In this document: piece after piece, positions 9,663-19,673 of the stretch
Layout: each line of letters opens with the position of its first letter
How positions within the stretch are numbered: the stretch's first letter is position 1
Assembly (NCBI RefSeq): GCF_001039355.2
Contig: NW_019775936.1
Coordinates: forward strand, 43,597 to 79,717
DNA length: 36,121 nucleotides
Source: Lingula anatina
Lineage: Eukaryota > Brachiopoda > Lingulata > Lingulida > Lingulidae
Reading direction: 5' to 3'
Position numbers and translations under genes: made by a program
The notes under the pieces: generated by a model
The model's database searches: none
Told to the model about the DNA's origin: nothing
Seen by the model: the letters and a program-made list of their open reading frames with translations, nothing else

Positions 9663-12366
9663 TCAATGAATATGATTTAAAGTTACATACAATGTATTCA
9701 TAGTAATATTAAACAGCGTACACACCATCAGCCATATTTGCTGTCCTATACTTTTGCTCTGTATATTGGGATCTGCCCCGTGCTGGAGGAGAAGCTGGAC
9801 ACACTGTGTAGCACCTACCTCTGCAGCCAAGAGTAGTGGTGTTTGTCCTTTCTGTGGGTTTTGAAAACGTGATAATTTTGATGCATAATTAGTTGATTTT
9901 AATTAGTCATATTTCATTATTTTATTTTCACATAGTTAACTGTTTGTAAATAGTGTTTATGATTGGTCATTAGGCCTTATAATAATAGCTATTCTAAGTC
10001 AGTAATTATCAATTGTATGAAGGACGTTGAATGTATATGTATATGTTGCTGTTGTGATGGGAAATTGTAAGATTTGGCAGCAAAAAATAATAATAATAAA
10101 TAAAAAAAAAAAATAAATAAATAAATAAAAATAAAAAAAAAAGTCACAGTGAATTGATACAATGTTTAAATAGATACAATGTTTAAAAAGGCACACACCC
10201 CAAGCATATGTGGACTCATTTACTTACCACATCCTGTTTATTGGGATTAGTCTTATGTTGGAGGAGAAGCTGGACACACTGTGTGATACCTTGATCTGCA
10301 GCCAAGTGTAGTGGTGTACGTCCCCACTGTGGGTTTTAAAAACGTGATAATTTGAGTGCATTGTTAGTTAATATTTTTAATAAGTCCTATTTCATTTTTT
10401 AACAGTCCACTGTTTGTAAATAGTGTTTATGACTAGTCATAAAGCCTTTTTATAAAAATTATTCCAAGTCCGTAATTATCAATTGTAAAAAGGATGTTGA
10501 ATGTATGTTGCTTTTGTCAAGGGAAATTGTGGGATTTGGCAGAAAAATAAATGTCATGGTGAATATTTTTAAAGTTTGATATAATATTTTAATAGTAAAG
10601 TTTATACAGACCACACACCCCAATCACATTCCACTAGCATACTTACCGCATCCTGTATATTGGGATCTGCCCCGTGCTGGAGGAGAAGCTGGACACATTG
10701 TGTGGCACCTTGCTTTGCAGCCCAGTGTAGTGGTGTACGTCCTTCCTGTGGGTTTTAAAAACGTGATTATTTGGGTGCATATTGGTTAATATTTTTAATT
10801 GGTCCTATTTCATTTTTACACAGTCCACTGTTTGTAAATAGTTTTTATGACTAGTCAAAAATCCTAATTATAAAAGTTATTCCAAGTCCGTAATTATCAA
10901 TTGTAGGAAGGATGTTGAATGTATGTTGCTTTTGTGATGGGAAATTGTAAGATACGGCAGCAAAATAAATCTCACAGTGAAATTTTTAAAAGTTTGATAT
11001 AATGTTTTAATAGAGAAGTTTAAACAAACCACACACCACAAGCACATTCCCTCTCACATACTTAAAGTAACATACAATGTATTCATAGTAATATTAAACA
11101 GCGTACACCCCATAGCCTTGTAAACAATCCTATCCTTTTGCCCTGTATATTAGGATTCGCCCCGTGCTGGAGTAGTAGCTGGACACACTCTGTGGCACCT
11201 TGCTCTGCAGCGAAGTGTAGTGGTGTACGTCCCCCCTGTGGGTTTTAAAAACGTGATAATTTGGGTGCATTGTTAGTTAATATTTTTAATAAGTCCTATT
11301 TCATCTTCAAACAGTCCACTGTTTGTAAATAGCGTTTATGACTAGTCATAAGGCCTTTTTATAAAAGTTATTCCAAGTCCGTAATTATCAATTGTAAGGA
11401 GGATGTTGAATGTATGTTGCTTTTGTCAAGGGAAATTGTGAGATACGGCAGCAAAATAAATGTCACAGTAACATTAAAAAAAATGATATAATGTTTTTAT
11501 TGTAAAGTTTAAACAGATCACTCACCCCAAGCACATTTTCACTCACATACTTACCCCATCCTGTATATTGTGATCCGCCCCGTGCTGGAAGAGAAGTTGG
11601 ACACACTCTGTAGCACCTTGCTCTGCAGCCAAGTGTAGTGGTGTACATCCATCTTCATCCTGTGGATTCGAAAATTATGTTAACTTTGATGCAAAATCTG
11701 TCTTTATTTTATGTTAATTGGTCTTAATTATTATATAATTAAACAATCTTACTGTATGTAAACAGGGTTTATGTATGATCATTAGACCTTACTTATTGAT
11801 TTTAGTCCGGAATATTTTGTGATATAAAATTGTAAGATTTGGCAATAAATAATATGTCAATGAATGTAATTTAAAGTAACATACAATGTATTCATAGTAA
11901 TATTAAACAGCGTACACCCCATAGCCTTGTAAACAATCCTATCCTTTTGCCCTGTATATTAGGATTCGCCCCGTGCTGGAGGAGACGCTGGACACACTGT
12001 GTGGCACCTTGTTTTACAGCTAAGTGTAGTAGTGAACGTCCTAACTGTGGGTTTGAAAATATGCAGCTTTTTCTTAGCAAAATTATCCTTAATAAATAAG
12101 TACACCATATTTATTAATAGAGAATTAATTAAGTCATGATATTAAGCCCTACGTTTCTATGATTCTTGTCTTAAAAATAGTTACTTTAGGTTCAATCAAG
12201 TTTTAACTAGTGGACGTCAAAGTATTTCACATTTTGATTAGACACTGAAAGATTAATTCATCACCGAGTCAGTTGTGTTGACATCCAAGGTCCCGTCTCT
12301 CAGTAGGTTCGTTAACCTCTGCAAGTCTCCGTCCTCAGCAGCTTGGAAGAGATCCTCTTCCGACAT
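6305..12366 (-). CDS. ankyrin-repeat and death-domain protein, multi-exon gene
   Basis: A spliced minus-strand gene. Its frame runs from an ATG at 12366 through single-repeat ankyrin exons to a death-domain exon and a terminal exon with TAA at 6305-6307. Exons whose splice sites and phases agree are 12265-12366, 11555-11659, 10647-10745, 10228-10326, 9341-9445, 8521-8625, 8119-8217, 7587-7676, 6923-7169 and 6305-6597. Together they total 1344 nt, or 447 residues. Four further ankyrin exons (near 12044, 11235, 9851 and 9021) have good acceptors but no clear donor. Ankyrin arrays bind protein partners and death domains self-associate in apoptotic or innate immune signalling, so an intracellular adaptor is likely. 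The partner is unknown. Exons and introns are both nearly identical between copies, showing recent tandem expansion. The gene model is inferred by eye, without transcripts. Confidence 0.85.
6923..7169 (-). CDS. death-domain exon
   Basis: A 247-nt exon with acceptor TTCATCAG and donor GTAAGT, phase 0 in and phase 1 out. The 82 residues match the death-domain pattern: an early LKLCDHI helix, a [12 protein letters not shown] segment, acidic DIEIDDID, then LSLWRNKK with the family's conserved Trp, and a final helix around [10 protein letters not shown]. Death domains form homotypic complexes. Here it sits C-terminal to the ankyrin repeats, as in other ankyrin-death proteins. A more distant death-fold member is possible but the Trp and helix pattern fit well. 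Confidence 0.85.
7437..7517. repeat. TAA and TAAA microsatellites in an intron
   Basis: A TAA run followed after a short break by TAAA units, inside the intron between the last ankyrin-like exon and the death-domain exon. Confidence 0.95.
7587..7676 (-). CDS. last, divergent ankyrin-like exon
   Basis: A 90-nt exon with acceptor TTTATAG and donor GTATGC, phase 0 at both ends, so it joins the repeat exon at 8119 to the death-domain exon. It encodes 30 residues with the ankyrin helix pattern ([19 protein letters not shown]) but lacks the near-identity seen among the other repeats. It is probably the old capping repeat that was not part of the expansion. Confidence 0.75.
7733..7754. repeat. TCTA microsatellite
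   Basis: About five TCTA units within the intron between exons 8119-8217 and 7587-7676. Confidence 0.85.
8119..8217 (-). CDS. ankyrin-repeat exon (33 codons)
   Basis: Acceptor ACCCACAG and donor GTTAGT, phase 0 at both ends, exactly 99 nt. It encodes one full ankyrin repeat with [12 protein letters not shown] in the first helix, [10 protein letters not shown] in the second, and an ending NVQDR. Confidence 0.9.
8521..8625 (-). CDS. ankyrin-repeat exon (35 codons)
   Basis: Acceptor ATCCACAG and donor GTAAGT, phase 0, 105 nt. One ankyrin repeat ([12 protein letters not shown] ... [10 protein letters not shown]). It starts with two extra codons compared with the 33-codon exons and has a different upstream intron type (CCTGTGGATT in plus orientation), shared with the exons at 9341 and 11555. 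Confidence 0.9.
8929..9021 (-). CDS. ankyrin-repeat unit without a standard donor
   Basis: The acceptor ACCCACAG is good and the repeat ([12 protein letters not shown] ... [10 protein letters not shown]) is intact. Where its siblings have GTAAGT, this copy reads AGCAAAAGTATAGG. An in-phase GTGTGT lies 33 nt further on and could serve as donor, adding 11 linker residues; otherwise the exon is skipped. The end given is the end of the recognisable repeat. Confidence 0.55.
9341..9445 (-). CDS. ankyrin-repeat exon (35 codons)
   Basis: Acceptor ATCCACAG and donor GTAAGT, phase 0, 105 nt. One ankyrin repeat ([12 protein letters not shown] ... [10 protein letters not shown]). This exon and the unit after it on the minus strand (near 9021), with the intron between, are very close copies of neighbouring modules. 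Confidence 0.9.
9632..9660. repeat. poly(A) run in an ankyrin-gene intron
   Basis: An uninterrupted run of about 29 A within an otherwise duplicated intron. The sister intron near 8813 has a shorter, interrupted run, so this tract has expanded since the duplication. Confidence 0.9.
9759..9851 (-). CDS. ankyrin-repeat unit without a standard donor
   Basis: Good acceptor and an open repeat ([12 protein letters not shown] ... [10 protein letters not shown]). In the first helix the usual His of TPLH is Leu. As in the unit near 9021, the donor position reads AGCAAAAGTATAGG. The in-phase GTGTGT 33 nt on is the only plausible donor. Confidence 0.55.
10085..10142. repeat. A-rich TAAA simple repeat in intron
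   Basis: AATAA and TAAA units with A runs, at the same intron position as the poly(A) tracts of the sister introns. Confidence 0.85.
10228..10326 (-). CDS. ankyrin-repeat exon (33 codons)
   Basis: Acceptor ACCCACAG and donor GTAAGT, phase 0, 99 nt. One ankyrin repeat ([12 protein letters not shown] ... [10 protein letters not shown]). The second half is the most divergent among the standard exons (KTNPNKQDV). Confidence 0.9.
10647..10745 (-). CDS. ankyrin-repeat exon (33 codons)
   Basis: Acceptor ACCCACAG and donor GTAAGT, phase 0, 99 nt. One near-consensus ankyrin repeat ([12 protein letters not shown] ... [10 protein letters not shown]). Confidence 0.9.
11143..11235 (-). CDS. ankyrin-repeat unit without a standard donor
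   Basis: Good acceptor and an open repeat ([12 protein letters not shown] ... [10 protein letters not shown]). The donor position reads GGCAAAAGGATAGG, identical to the unit near 12044. No convincing donor follows; GTACGC in phase 0 is a weak option. The intron after it contains a recombination scar near 11063. Confidence 0.5.
11555..11659 (-). CDS. ankyrin-repeat exon (35 codons)
   Basis: Acceptor ATCCACAG and donor GTAAGT, phase 0, 105 nt. One ankyrin repeat ([13 protein letters not shown] ... [10 protein letters not shown]). It belongs to the 35-codon class with those at 8521 and 9341. Confidence 0.9.
11952..12044 (-). CDS. ankyrin-repeat unit without a standard donor
   Basis: The first repeat after the start exon. 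Acceptor ACCCACAG is good and the repeat is open ([12 protein letters not shown] ... LLQHGANPN), but TPLH is replaced by SLLH. The donor position reads GGCAAAAGGATAGG, so splicing out of this unit is uncertain. Confidence 0.5.
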
Positions 12367-12387
12367 CCTGGCAGTTGACTTAATTCT
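12265..12387 (-). CDS. first coding exon of the ankyrin/death-domain gene
   Basis: The acceptor GTTCTTCAG is followed by a 21-nt leader and an ATG at 12366. The 34 codons begin [20 protein letters not shown], a typical N-terminal ankyrin cap, and end at TCG before donor GTGATG, phase 0, matching all following repeat exons. The acceptor ahead of the ATG implies at least one more 5' non-coding exon upstream. Confidence 0.8.
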
Positions 12388-13119
12388 CTGAAGAACACAT
12401 GAAAAGTATTTATAGTACATAAGAACTATTTTATCGTAAATTGATTTAGATATACCTATTACTATTAGAATTTATAGTCTTATTGATAAGTTACGTACTG
12501 CTGCATGCCATGTTTTTGGCGATTACTTTTTTGTTACTAGTTAATTAGATAGTTATGGAAACCATTGTCCCTAAAATTACTATAGTTTTGAAGTAATAAT
12601 TCTGTACACCCCTCATAAAGTGTATTGATTTCTTGAATAAGCACAGTGTGATTGGGCACCTCTTCATTTTCTGGCAATATGTTTCACCCCCTATCTATAT
12701 TCTTACAATCATTATGTTACTTTATATTTCTTATCTTTACGAACTTCTAAATTATGCTCGATTGTTCAACAACTCAGTATTGTTATTCACTGCATTGTTA
12801 ACAGTAGATTTATCAACATGTTGTCGATACATGTAATGGATTGAGATGAATTAGATCAATCTCATCCTAGCATTCTTCAGTGAGGAGTGCTGTAGCCCAC
12901 GTTTGCTTTATTTAATCTGACATCATTTTGCATTGGCCGGGTGCAAGGGTACTAGTATTTTGCAATACATAGGGAAATTTCTAGGGGAATCCCCTTTCCG
13001 CACAGTCTATGGACAGTCCAAAAAGAAAAGAAACGCAGTCTTAGTTAAGATCAATAATAAGTACAGTTTATTCTCTCGTTATTCGTTCTCTGCGCATCAA
13101 GAACTACATCCAAACACTT
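12388..13119. other. upstream region of the ankyrin gene; no coding seen
   Basis: Probably 5' intron of the ankyrin/death-domain gene. About 12930-13025 contains a partial third copy of the GGGGAATCCCC...CACAG segment found in the duplicated units at about 13260 and 14520. Nothing else was recognised. Confidence 0.4.
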
Positions 13120-13651
13120 ATTTGACTTGAAAGGGTGTCATTACTTTTCAGCTCTTGAACCTTATGAAATGTAGTACAATCAGTGTAAATATTGTACTTA
13201 TATGTGCCTAATTATATTGGTATTGTGCTGATCATAGTAGTTCCTGGGGGAGATTTTAAGGGGAATCCCCCTCCCTCCTGCACAGATTTTGTGTAGTTCG
13301 AAAATAGCTAGAAAACGAGACAATTATCCTATGACCGAAACGACTTCTTTAGTCGGTACGTTTCTTGGATGGTAGAATCTAAGGAGGCACAGTAGTGATA
13401 GAAAGTATTAAATATGAGTAAAGAACGGCAGAGGGATAATGATGGGCAAAAAGCCCTCGATCTAAGACGTACATTGTAGGTGCAAAGTGAAAGTACCTGA
13501 TGTACCGGTATCTTAGTCTTTTTTTTGGTCGTTTAAATGAAACCTCACGTCAACGACGGTATTTGTGTGTTAGAAAAGTCATGAATACTAAAATAAAAGA
13601 AATGTTTTACATCCAACCCAACAATCCTGGAAAATAATTAACCTAACTTAC

Positions 13652-13740
13652 CGCAGATACAAATGGCGTCTGGTGCTCTTTGTTGTGGAAATCCCAGGAT
13701 ATTTTTAGTCCTCGGTATTCCCCCTTTTCATTATAATAGT
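13652..13740 (-). promoter_or_regulatory. candidate 5' non-coding exon of ankyrin gene, copy 1
   Basis: On the minus strand a conserved block ends CTGCG before donor GTAAGT. The same block and donor recur in the second duplicated unit. The first coding exon of the ankyrin gene begins after an acceptor and so needs an upstream exon. This block is the best-placed candidate. The upstream limit is approximate and the transcription start is not visible. Confidence 0.3.
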
Positions 13741-13988
13741 TATAATACTCACAGCTAGCACATTCATGGAAGGGTGCGCTATCACACTCTTGTTTATGAA
13801 GTTAAACCGTTATGGCAGTAATCTGTGCCCGTCGAGTATGAATTCCTATTAATATGCAAACGCACTGTATAGTAAGCTATAGATAATGGAAATCCAAAAG
13901 TTAGTTAGATCACCTAGTCTGTGTAGTGGTGCATGTCATAAGTTAAATAGGATCAGATGCTATCGGTAAGAGTCCCTTTGTGTCTGTA

Positions 13989-14020
13989 GGTGTGTGTGTG
14001 TGTGTGTGTGGGGGGGGGGG
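13989..14020. repeat. GT microsatellite followed by G run
   Basis: About ten GT units then a run of ten G. It interrupts the first duplicated unit. Confidence 0.9.
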
Positions 14021-14945
14021 GATTGGGGATTGATCACTATTAATAATTCAAAACAAAATCACCAATCTTAAATCACACTAAAGGGAACTTTATTCATATC
14101 TACCTGATAATGCGAGTCAAAATCCTGAAAATTGCGAATCACTGGGTATAAAGAAAAAAAGCCGCACGGGTGTAATGTACGTGCTCCATTAATCAGGACC
14201 CCCTTGACACCCCGATGCCATTGAGAATTGATATAAATATACATTGTTTAAGTTCTAAAGGTATGTTATGGTAAAATACTTTCTTTTAAAGAAATTAATT
14301 GTATCTCAATGAATTAATCAAGATATGTGACGTCACACAGTTATTTACTTTTTTTCTCGCATTCAAAACACTAGATGTTTTCGCTTGACTTGGACGAGTT
14401 GCAGTGCTCGTGAACCTTGTGAAATGCTCTACAGTTGACCATGTAAAAAACTGAACTTATATAGAAGTGTTTAATTATGTTTGTATTGTGCAGATCATAA
14501 CTTATGCCCATGGGGAGAGTTTACGGGGATTCCCCTCCTGCGTACATTTTGTGTAGTCTAAAAAAATAATAATAAATTTAAAACAAAAACAAAAAACTAG
14601 GAAACGATACAATTAGTCTACGATCTAAACGACTTCTTTAGACGGTACGTGTCTTGGACGGAATCATTTAAGTAGGTAAAGAAGTGCGAGAAAGTATTAC
14701 ACATTAGAAGAGAAAAAACAGAGGGGGAAATAACGGGCAAATGCCCCTCGATCCTATACATATAATGTAGGTCCAAAGTGAAACTATCTGTACCTGTACC
14801 TTTGTCTTTTATGGTCGTTTAAATGTACCTCTGTAACTCCACGCTAACGACAGCATTCGTGCGCTAGAAAAGTCATGAATATTCAACTGAAATAAACGTT
14901 TTAAATCCAATCCAACTGTCTTGGATAATAATTAACCCAACTTAC

Positions 14946-15035
14946 CGCAGAAGCTAATGGCGTCTGGCGTTATTTGTTGTGGAAATACCGGGATATTTTT
15001 ATCCTCGGGATTTCCGTCTTTCGTTGCTGACGTCA
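14946..15035 (-). promoter_or_regulatory. candidate 5' non-coding exon of ankyrin gene, copy 2
   Basis: The second copy of the block ending CTGCG before GTAAGT. A TGACGTCA-type site (CRE-like) lies just upstream at about 15029. In this copy an ATG opens a 30-codon frame up to the donor, but joining it to the 12387 acceptor reaches a stop at once, so it is more likely untranslated leader. Confidence 0.28.
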
Positions 15036-15885
15036 TAATAGGCACAATTAACCAGCACATCGATGGAAGAGTGCACTAAAACATTCGTGTTTATTTAGTT
15101 CAATTGTTATTGCAGTTGCCTATGACCGACGATAGGAAGTCCTATAAATATGCAGTAGCGTTGCATAGTAATATATACATCATAATGAAAATCCACAAGT
15201 TTGCTAGATAACCTCGCGTATGGTATGGTGCAAGTCGTGAGGGAGAATAGGCTCCGATACTTGTTTGAGGGCCCCATTTGAGAGGGTGGGGGTGGTGATC
15301 TCCGTTCACAGCTTGAAAGATAGACATCAATTCACAGATAAGTAAATGCAACTTAATTAATACCTTTCTGATAACGCGAGTCGAAAATCATGAATCACCG
15401 TGTACAATGACTTCGTTTCACGCAGGGCAAATAATATAAACTCGCATTCACGAGTCACGGGAAAGAGGTGCTGCACGGATCACGTCATATAACATGAATA
15501 TTTTGTGCACCTATTGAAATAAAAATGGCTTTCACCGATGACGGAAATACCTAATGGGACCCTCTAGTTTTACTCCCCTGGGTTTTAGACCATGCAAAAT
15601 CTCAATACTACATTTATTTTAATCCTACAACTTTTCTATCTCAACACAACACACCAAATGATCACAGCTTTTTGTTACTTGCCCTTCCGCAGTCTTTACA
15701 TGACAAGTGGAATGTTTTATTTTCTAAAAGTTTGTTTAGGTGAAAGGAAGTAATGTATTTTGAAGAAACTTATATCTCAGTGAATTAAGATATGTGAATA
15801 GAAAAATATGTACTAGTAGTTGTGGCATCACCAAGTTATTTGCGTTTTATTCTCGCATCCAAAGCACTGAATGTTTCCGTTTTTG

Positions 15886-17234
15886 TTGTTCGTTACTGAC
15901 GTGACGCCTTTTTTATGGATAAAATTATTTTTGAGTACTTTGGTCGCAGGTTTCTATGGATAAATTAGAAGAGTCAATTTTCTTCAGTGGATAATTTGTT
16001 GAGTACATGGGTGTTATATGATGACTATGTGGTGAACCGATGGTTTTTGTGCACCATCTAACAAGAATGATTTATTTTGCACAGGACATTTACCGGTATG
16101 TCTCTAGCTAATTATGTGCATTTTTCTGTACCGTGATTGTGTCAGGATCAAGGCAGGGACATATGTGTGAATATGCAGAAGGTAGTATTTTTTTATTTAG
16201 GAGAAAAAGAAGGGATGACACGCGTCGTAAGGGTCTATTGAAGTACATATAAAATGGAAAGGGGAAATCAAATGTTGTGATGGATAGCTGAAATAGGTTT
16301 ATTTCTTCGAATAAGGTGAAAAACACTATAAGCATAGTACTGGTAAACATTTTAGTGAATATCGTTACTAATTGTAGGCTAAGGCGTGTGCCATGTCACG
16401 TTGACGCGAGTTTTCTCGACTTTCGCCACCTGGTACATGTATGTACGACCAGTTAACTCTCAGCACAGGCGGTATGTCTTACCCATTTGTTTTTCAGCAC
16501 ACTGCATACTTAATATGGAAAGTCAATCGCCGTTAGGCTAATGATCTTGATATACATGTATCAAGGCAATGGAGGAGCCTAGGGGAGGAGGGGGGGGGTA
16601 CAGTGATCACATGCACCCCTCGCCCCTTATCTAGGTGGGTATCGCCCTCTCCTGCTTCAACATTTTCCAAATCCTCAGCTGTGTTATGCCTCTATTCAAC
16701 ACCGACTACGAATTCCATGAACCGCCAAGAACTGCTGGTAAATCCAAGTTTCTAAGTTTAATATTGACACATTTTAACAATGATTCTTATTTATTCTTAG
16801 TCAGTTTTTACAATTTTGGAGAGATCGTCAACCATTCTTCTATTTATTACCATTTGATGTGCATACTCCAATTCTAGGGCCAGTACAGCCTACTAAAGCT
16901 ACTGTATGTTAAACATCCATTCCGGTAGTGAAGCCCAAGCAGGGACCAGATTTCTACAAAAAAATACCACGATTCCCGCTGATTTATAAAATTTATCAAT
17001 TCCTGGCGATGTGGGTAGTCAGTGTGGAATAGGGCTGTAAGGATCCTCCCCTTGCACAAAACACACGCGTAAGATTGCAGATTCGGTCATGCGAATGTTG
17101 GACACGGTTGTTAGAGGAGGCAATAAGCGAAAAAAAGTTTAGCCTTATTTTCAAATCTATTCCTAAATATAATCCAATTCCAATCACAGTTGAATGTAAT
17201 TATTAATTGCAATCTTGAACGTATGGAGAAAAGA
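15886..17234. other. no gene seen
   Basis: Low-complexity AT-rich DNA with a G run at about 16589-16598. Open frames of 60-80 residues occur on both strands, but none shows a domain or paired splice sites. Confidence 0.45.
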
Positions 17235-17472
17235 GTCCAAGCTATGAGTTTAAAAAATATGCAACATTTTCTAGCAAAATTACCCTTTATTAATTCAAGA
17301 ACATTTATAGGTCCACTGTGTGTTTAAGTAAAGATAATTTAAATTAATACATTTGGTCATAAGCCCCGCGTTACCACAATTTTCGACTTGAAAATAGTTA
17401 TTTTAATTGAACAATATACTTTTGCTGGAGTGCGCCGGAAGTATTTCACTTTTTGATTCGACACTGAAAGAT
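17235..17472 (-). pseudogene. stray copy of the first intron of the ankyrin gene
   Basis: This segment matches about 12045-12250 in order: the words TATGCA, AGCAAAATTA, AAAATAGTTA, AAGTATTTCAC, TTTTGATT and GACACTGAAAGAT recur with scattered changes. The match stops a few bases before the place where coding exon 1 would begin, and no exon follows. It is a fragment of a duplicated ankyrin gene or of its intron. Confidence 0.7.
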
Positions 17473-18975
17473 GTTTGCAAAGAAATAATCAAATATCTTA
17501 TGGAATTTTATGAAACATAAAACAACAGCGCACACACACCTAATTATACTCCTGAAATTTAACAGGTGTTCTTACAGACCACGAAATGTTCTCGAGTGTA
17601 ATTTACGACATAAAAAAAAAAAAACATTTGAAATGAAGCGTGTTTCCTTGGGTAAATGTCTCATGCATGGGAAAGTTCGAAATTGAACTAGAAAAGCACC
17701 CAAAGAGCGCGAATCTTCGCTAGGGCAAGCCAATTCTTATCATCATTTAGTAAATTTATTTATTGCTGTAGCAATCCCAAAAGCTAATCGACACTAACCC
17801 ATTTTGGCATATTATTTTTTTTTCAAAATCCGTTTATAGATGGGTTGATTACAAAGGCAAACACGTTTTCTTGAGTAATAATCGAATGATCAATCGAAAT
17901 TAAGTTGCAATTCATGCAATATATTTATTTATAGATCTGTAAACATAGGTATGGTAAGCATTTGAATATTCATCTTTTATTGTCAGCAATATAATTATCT
18001 ATAATCTCCGCGTGTATCATTCCAAAAGTGAAGTAAGGTTTGACAGTACATTCAAAGATATATTGAAGTTTTAAATACTTCAGATAGATGGAATGAACAT
18101 GTGTCTCTTCCTCAGTAAGATTAAGAATTTAGCCGAATTTGCAGAATAATACCAAGAACTGACTTGATAAAACACATATTTTGAAATAAAAACAATTGTC
18201 TTTAAAGTTCAAAAGCAAAGCAAAAGCTGCTACAATTTTATTTGAGTAATAAGAAAACTCAACACGTTTTACATAAATTTGTTTCTATGCGCATGCGTCC
18301 ATGACATATGTTTCCCACTTACCGGGGGTATTAAAGTGCATTGTTTGATTAACGGCTCCACAATTCGTGAACAGAATATTATTCACCAAATATGCAACTA
18401 AAAGGGCCAGATGAAAAGATATATTTATAAGAATTTTTCGATTCATTGGTCTAGAAAATGGAAAAAAAAATGCACGTGTCGTGGTCGATTTATTTATTTT
18501 TCTGTGTGTGTCTTAAATGCTTGACTACAAAAAATCCATAAGATCCTTTTACAAGTGAACTGTAAGTGTAATATCAAACTTAAGATTTTGAAAAACATTA
18601 GGCAAATCAAAAACCCTCTGTAGCATTGCGTTTCACAAACAAAGGCAATAAACCCAGAAAAAGCTACGAAGATGGATATTAACTCACAATAACAGATCAC
18701 TTTTTAGAATTTTTTCAGTTATAGCTCACTGTCCGATACACGACCGAAATCCTTAAATGTTAAATCCCTTGTTGAAATAGCCCTTCCTACATATTAGCAC
18801 ACCTATACTCCATTATTATTATTTATAAATTGTATTTATCTATCTATATATATCTATATATAAGTGCAAGCGATGTTCAATTTAGACAGATCCTTGGAAT
18901 AAGTAAACATAAGAGAGTTTGGAAAACAGGAAGTTTAATTAAAGGAGTGAGACCTATATACTAAATTAAATGGAA
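17473..18975. other. no gene seen
   Basis: AT-rich DNA up to the LTR element. A short TCTATA repeat occurs near 18840-18862. No coding or RNA gene was recognised. Confidence 0.45.
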
Positions 18976-19088
18976 TGTTGTGAGTTCTGCTTTATTACAT
19001 TCAAGATTCCCGCGTCAAGTCACATGGTACCAGGTGCCATGCGACACCTGGCGTCACGCGTAAGCAATACATAGACTAATACACTACA
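18976..19088 (-). repeat. LTR, 3' copy in gag orientation
   Basis: 113 bp, TG...CA. It differs from the other LTR at several positions and lacks a few bases near 19062. The internal palindrome at 19030-19051 has one mismatch. Confidence 0.85.
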
Positions 19089-19673
19089 TTCTACATAATA
19101 TTTTGAAAAAAAGATACAGCTGTGCACAGCAGTCGGAGATCGGTACATTTCACTTGTTAGTTACGAACTACTTCCTTGTTTTCACAAGGTCCTTCAAGAC
19201 CTCTAAAACTTCGTTCTAATTGCAGCCCATACCATAAAACACCCCAAAAATACTTAGATATGGACATATCGGATTATATTCATGCCAAATTTCCACATGG
19301 CAACGATTTACAGCCTCCCGGGAATTATTTTCCATTTACACTCTTTGTCGCAATGGCGGTCGATGCAGCATTCATTTTAAAACAAGTTGACCGCCAATTA
19401 AGCACGATTTTGTACCTTCAAGTTCCGCGACACGTTTTCATATCATGCATTTATTATTTCTACAAGTTTTCTCTGCCCAAAATGCGTAAAGAAAAAGTGT
19501 TATCTTACCATGTTGTTTAGAAAACTTCTTTTTCCTCCGAGAACCCGTCTTCACTGCCGTTCACCTCTATGTTAAAATGACCACTCAGCTTCGTTTCTAA
19601 CACCACTGCACGTCACTTCCGGCACAATTCTGACCAATGCTGATCTTCTCCGGTTCCCTTTATTGGTGCTTAT

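Larger units (their letters stand above)
13120..15885. repeat. diverged tandem duplication, 1.3-1.5 kb units
   Basis: Unit 1 (about 13120-14385) and unit 2 (about 14386-15885) match in the same order. The paired segments are 13124-13345 with 14390-14655, 13345-13960 with 14640-15240, and 14095-14385 with 15358-15885. Shared landmarks include GACTTCTTTAG, GTTTAAATG, ATGGCGTCTGG followed by TTGTTGTGGAAAT, and TCTCGCAT. Copies differ at many sites and by indels, so the duplication is older than the ankyrin exon expansion. Confidence 0.8.

Noticed and set aside
16635-16877. 80-residue plus-strand frame next to a G run
   Set aside because: No domain or convincing splice pair; GC composition falls to background after 40 codons.
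19176-19520. 114-residue plus-strand frame within the LTR element
   Set aside because: It runs against the gag orientation, has no recognised domain, and lies in the non-coding 3' interior.
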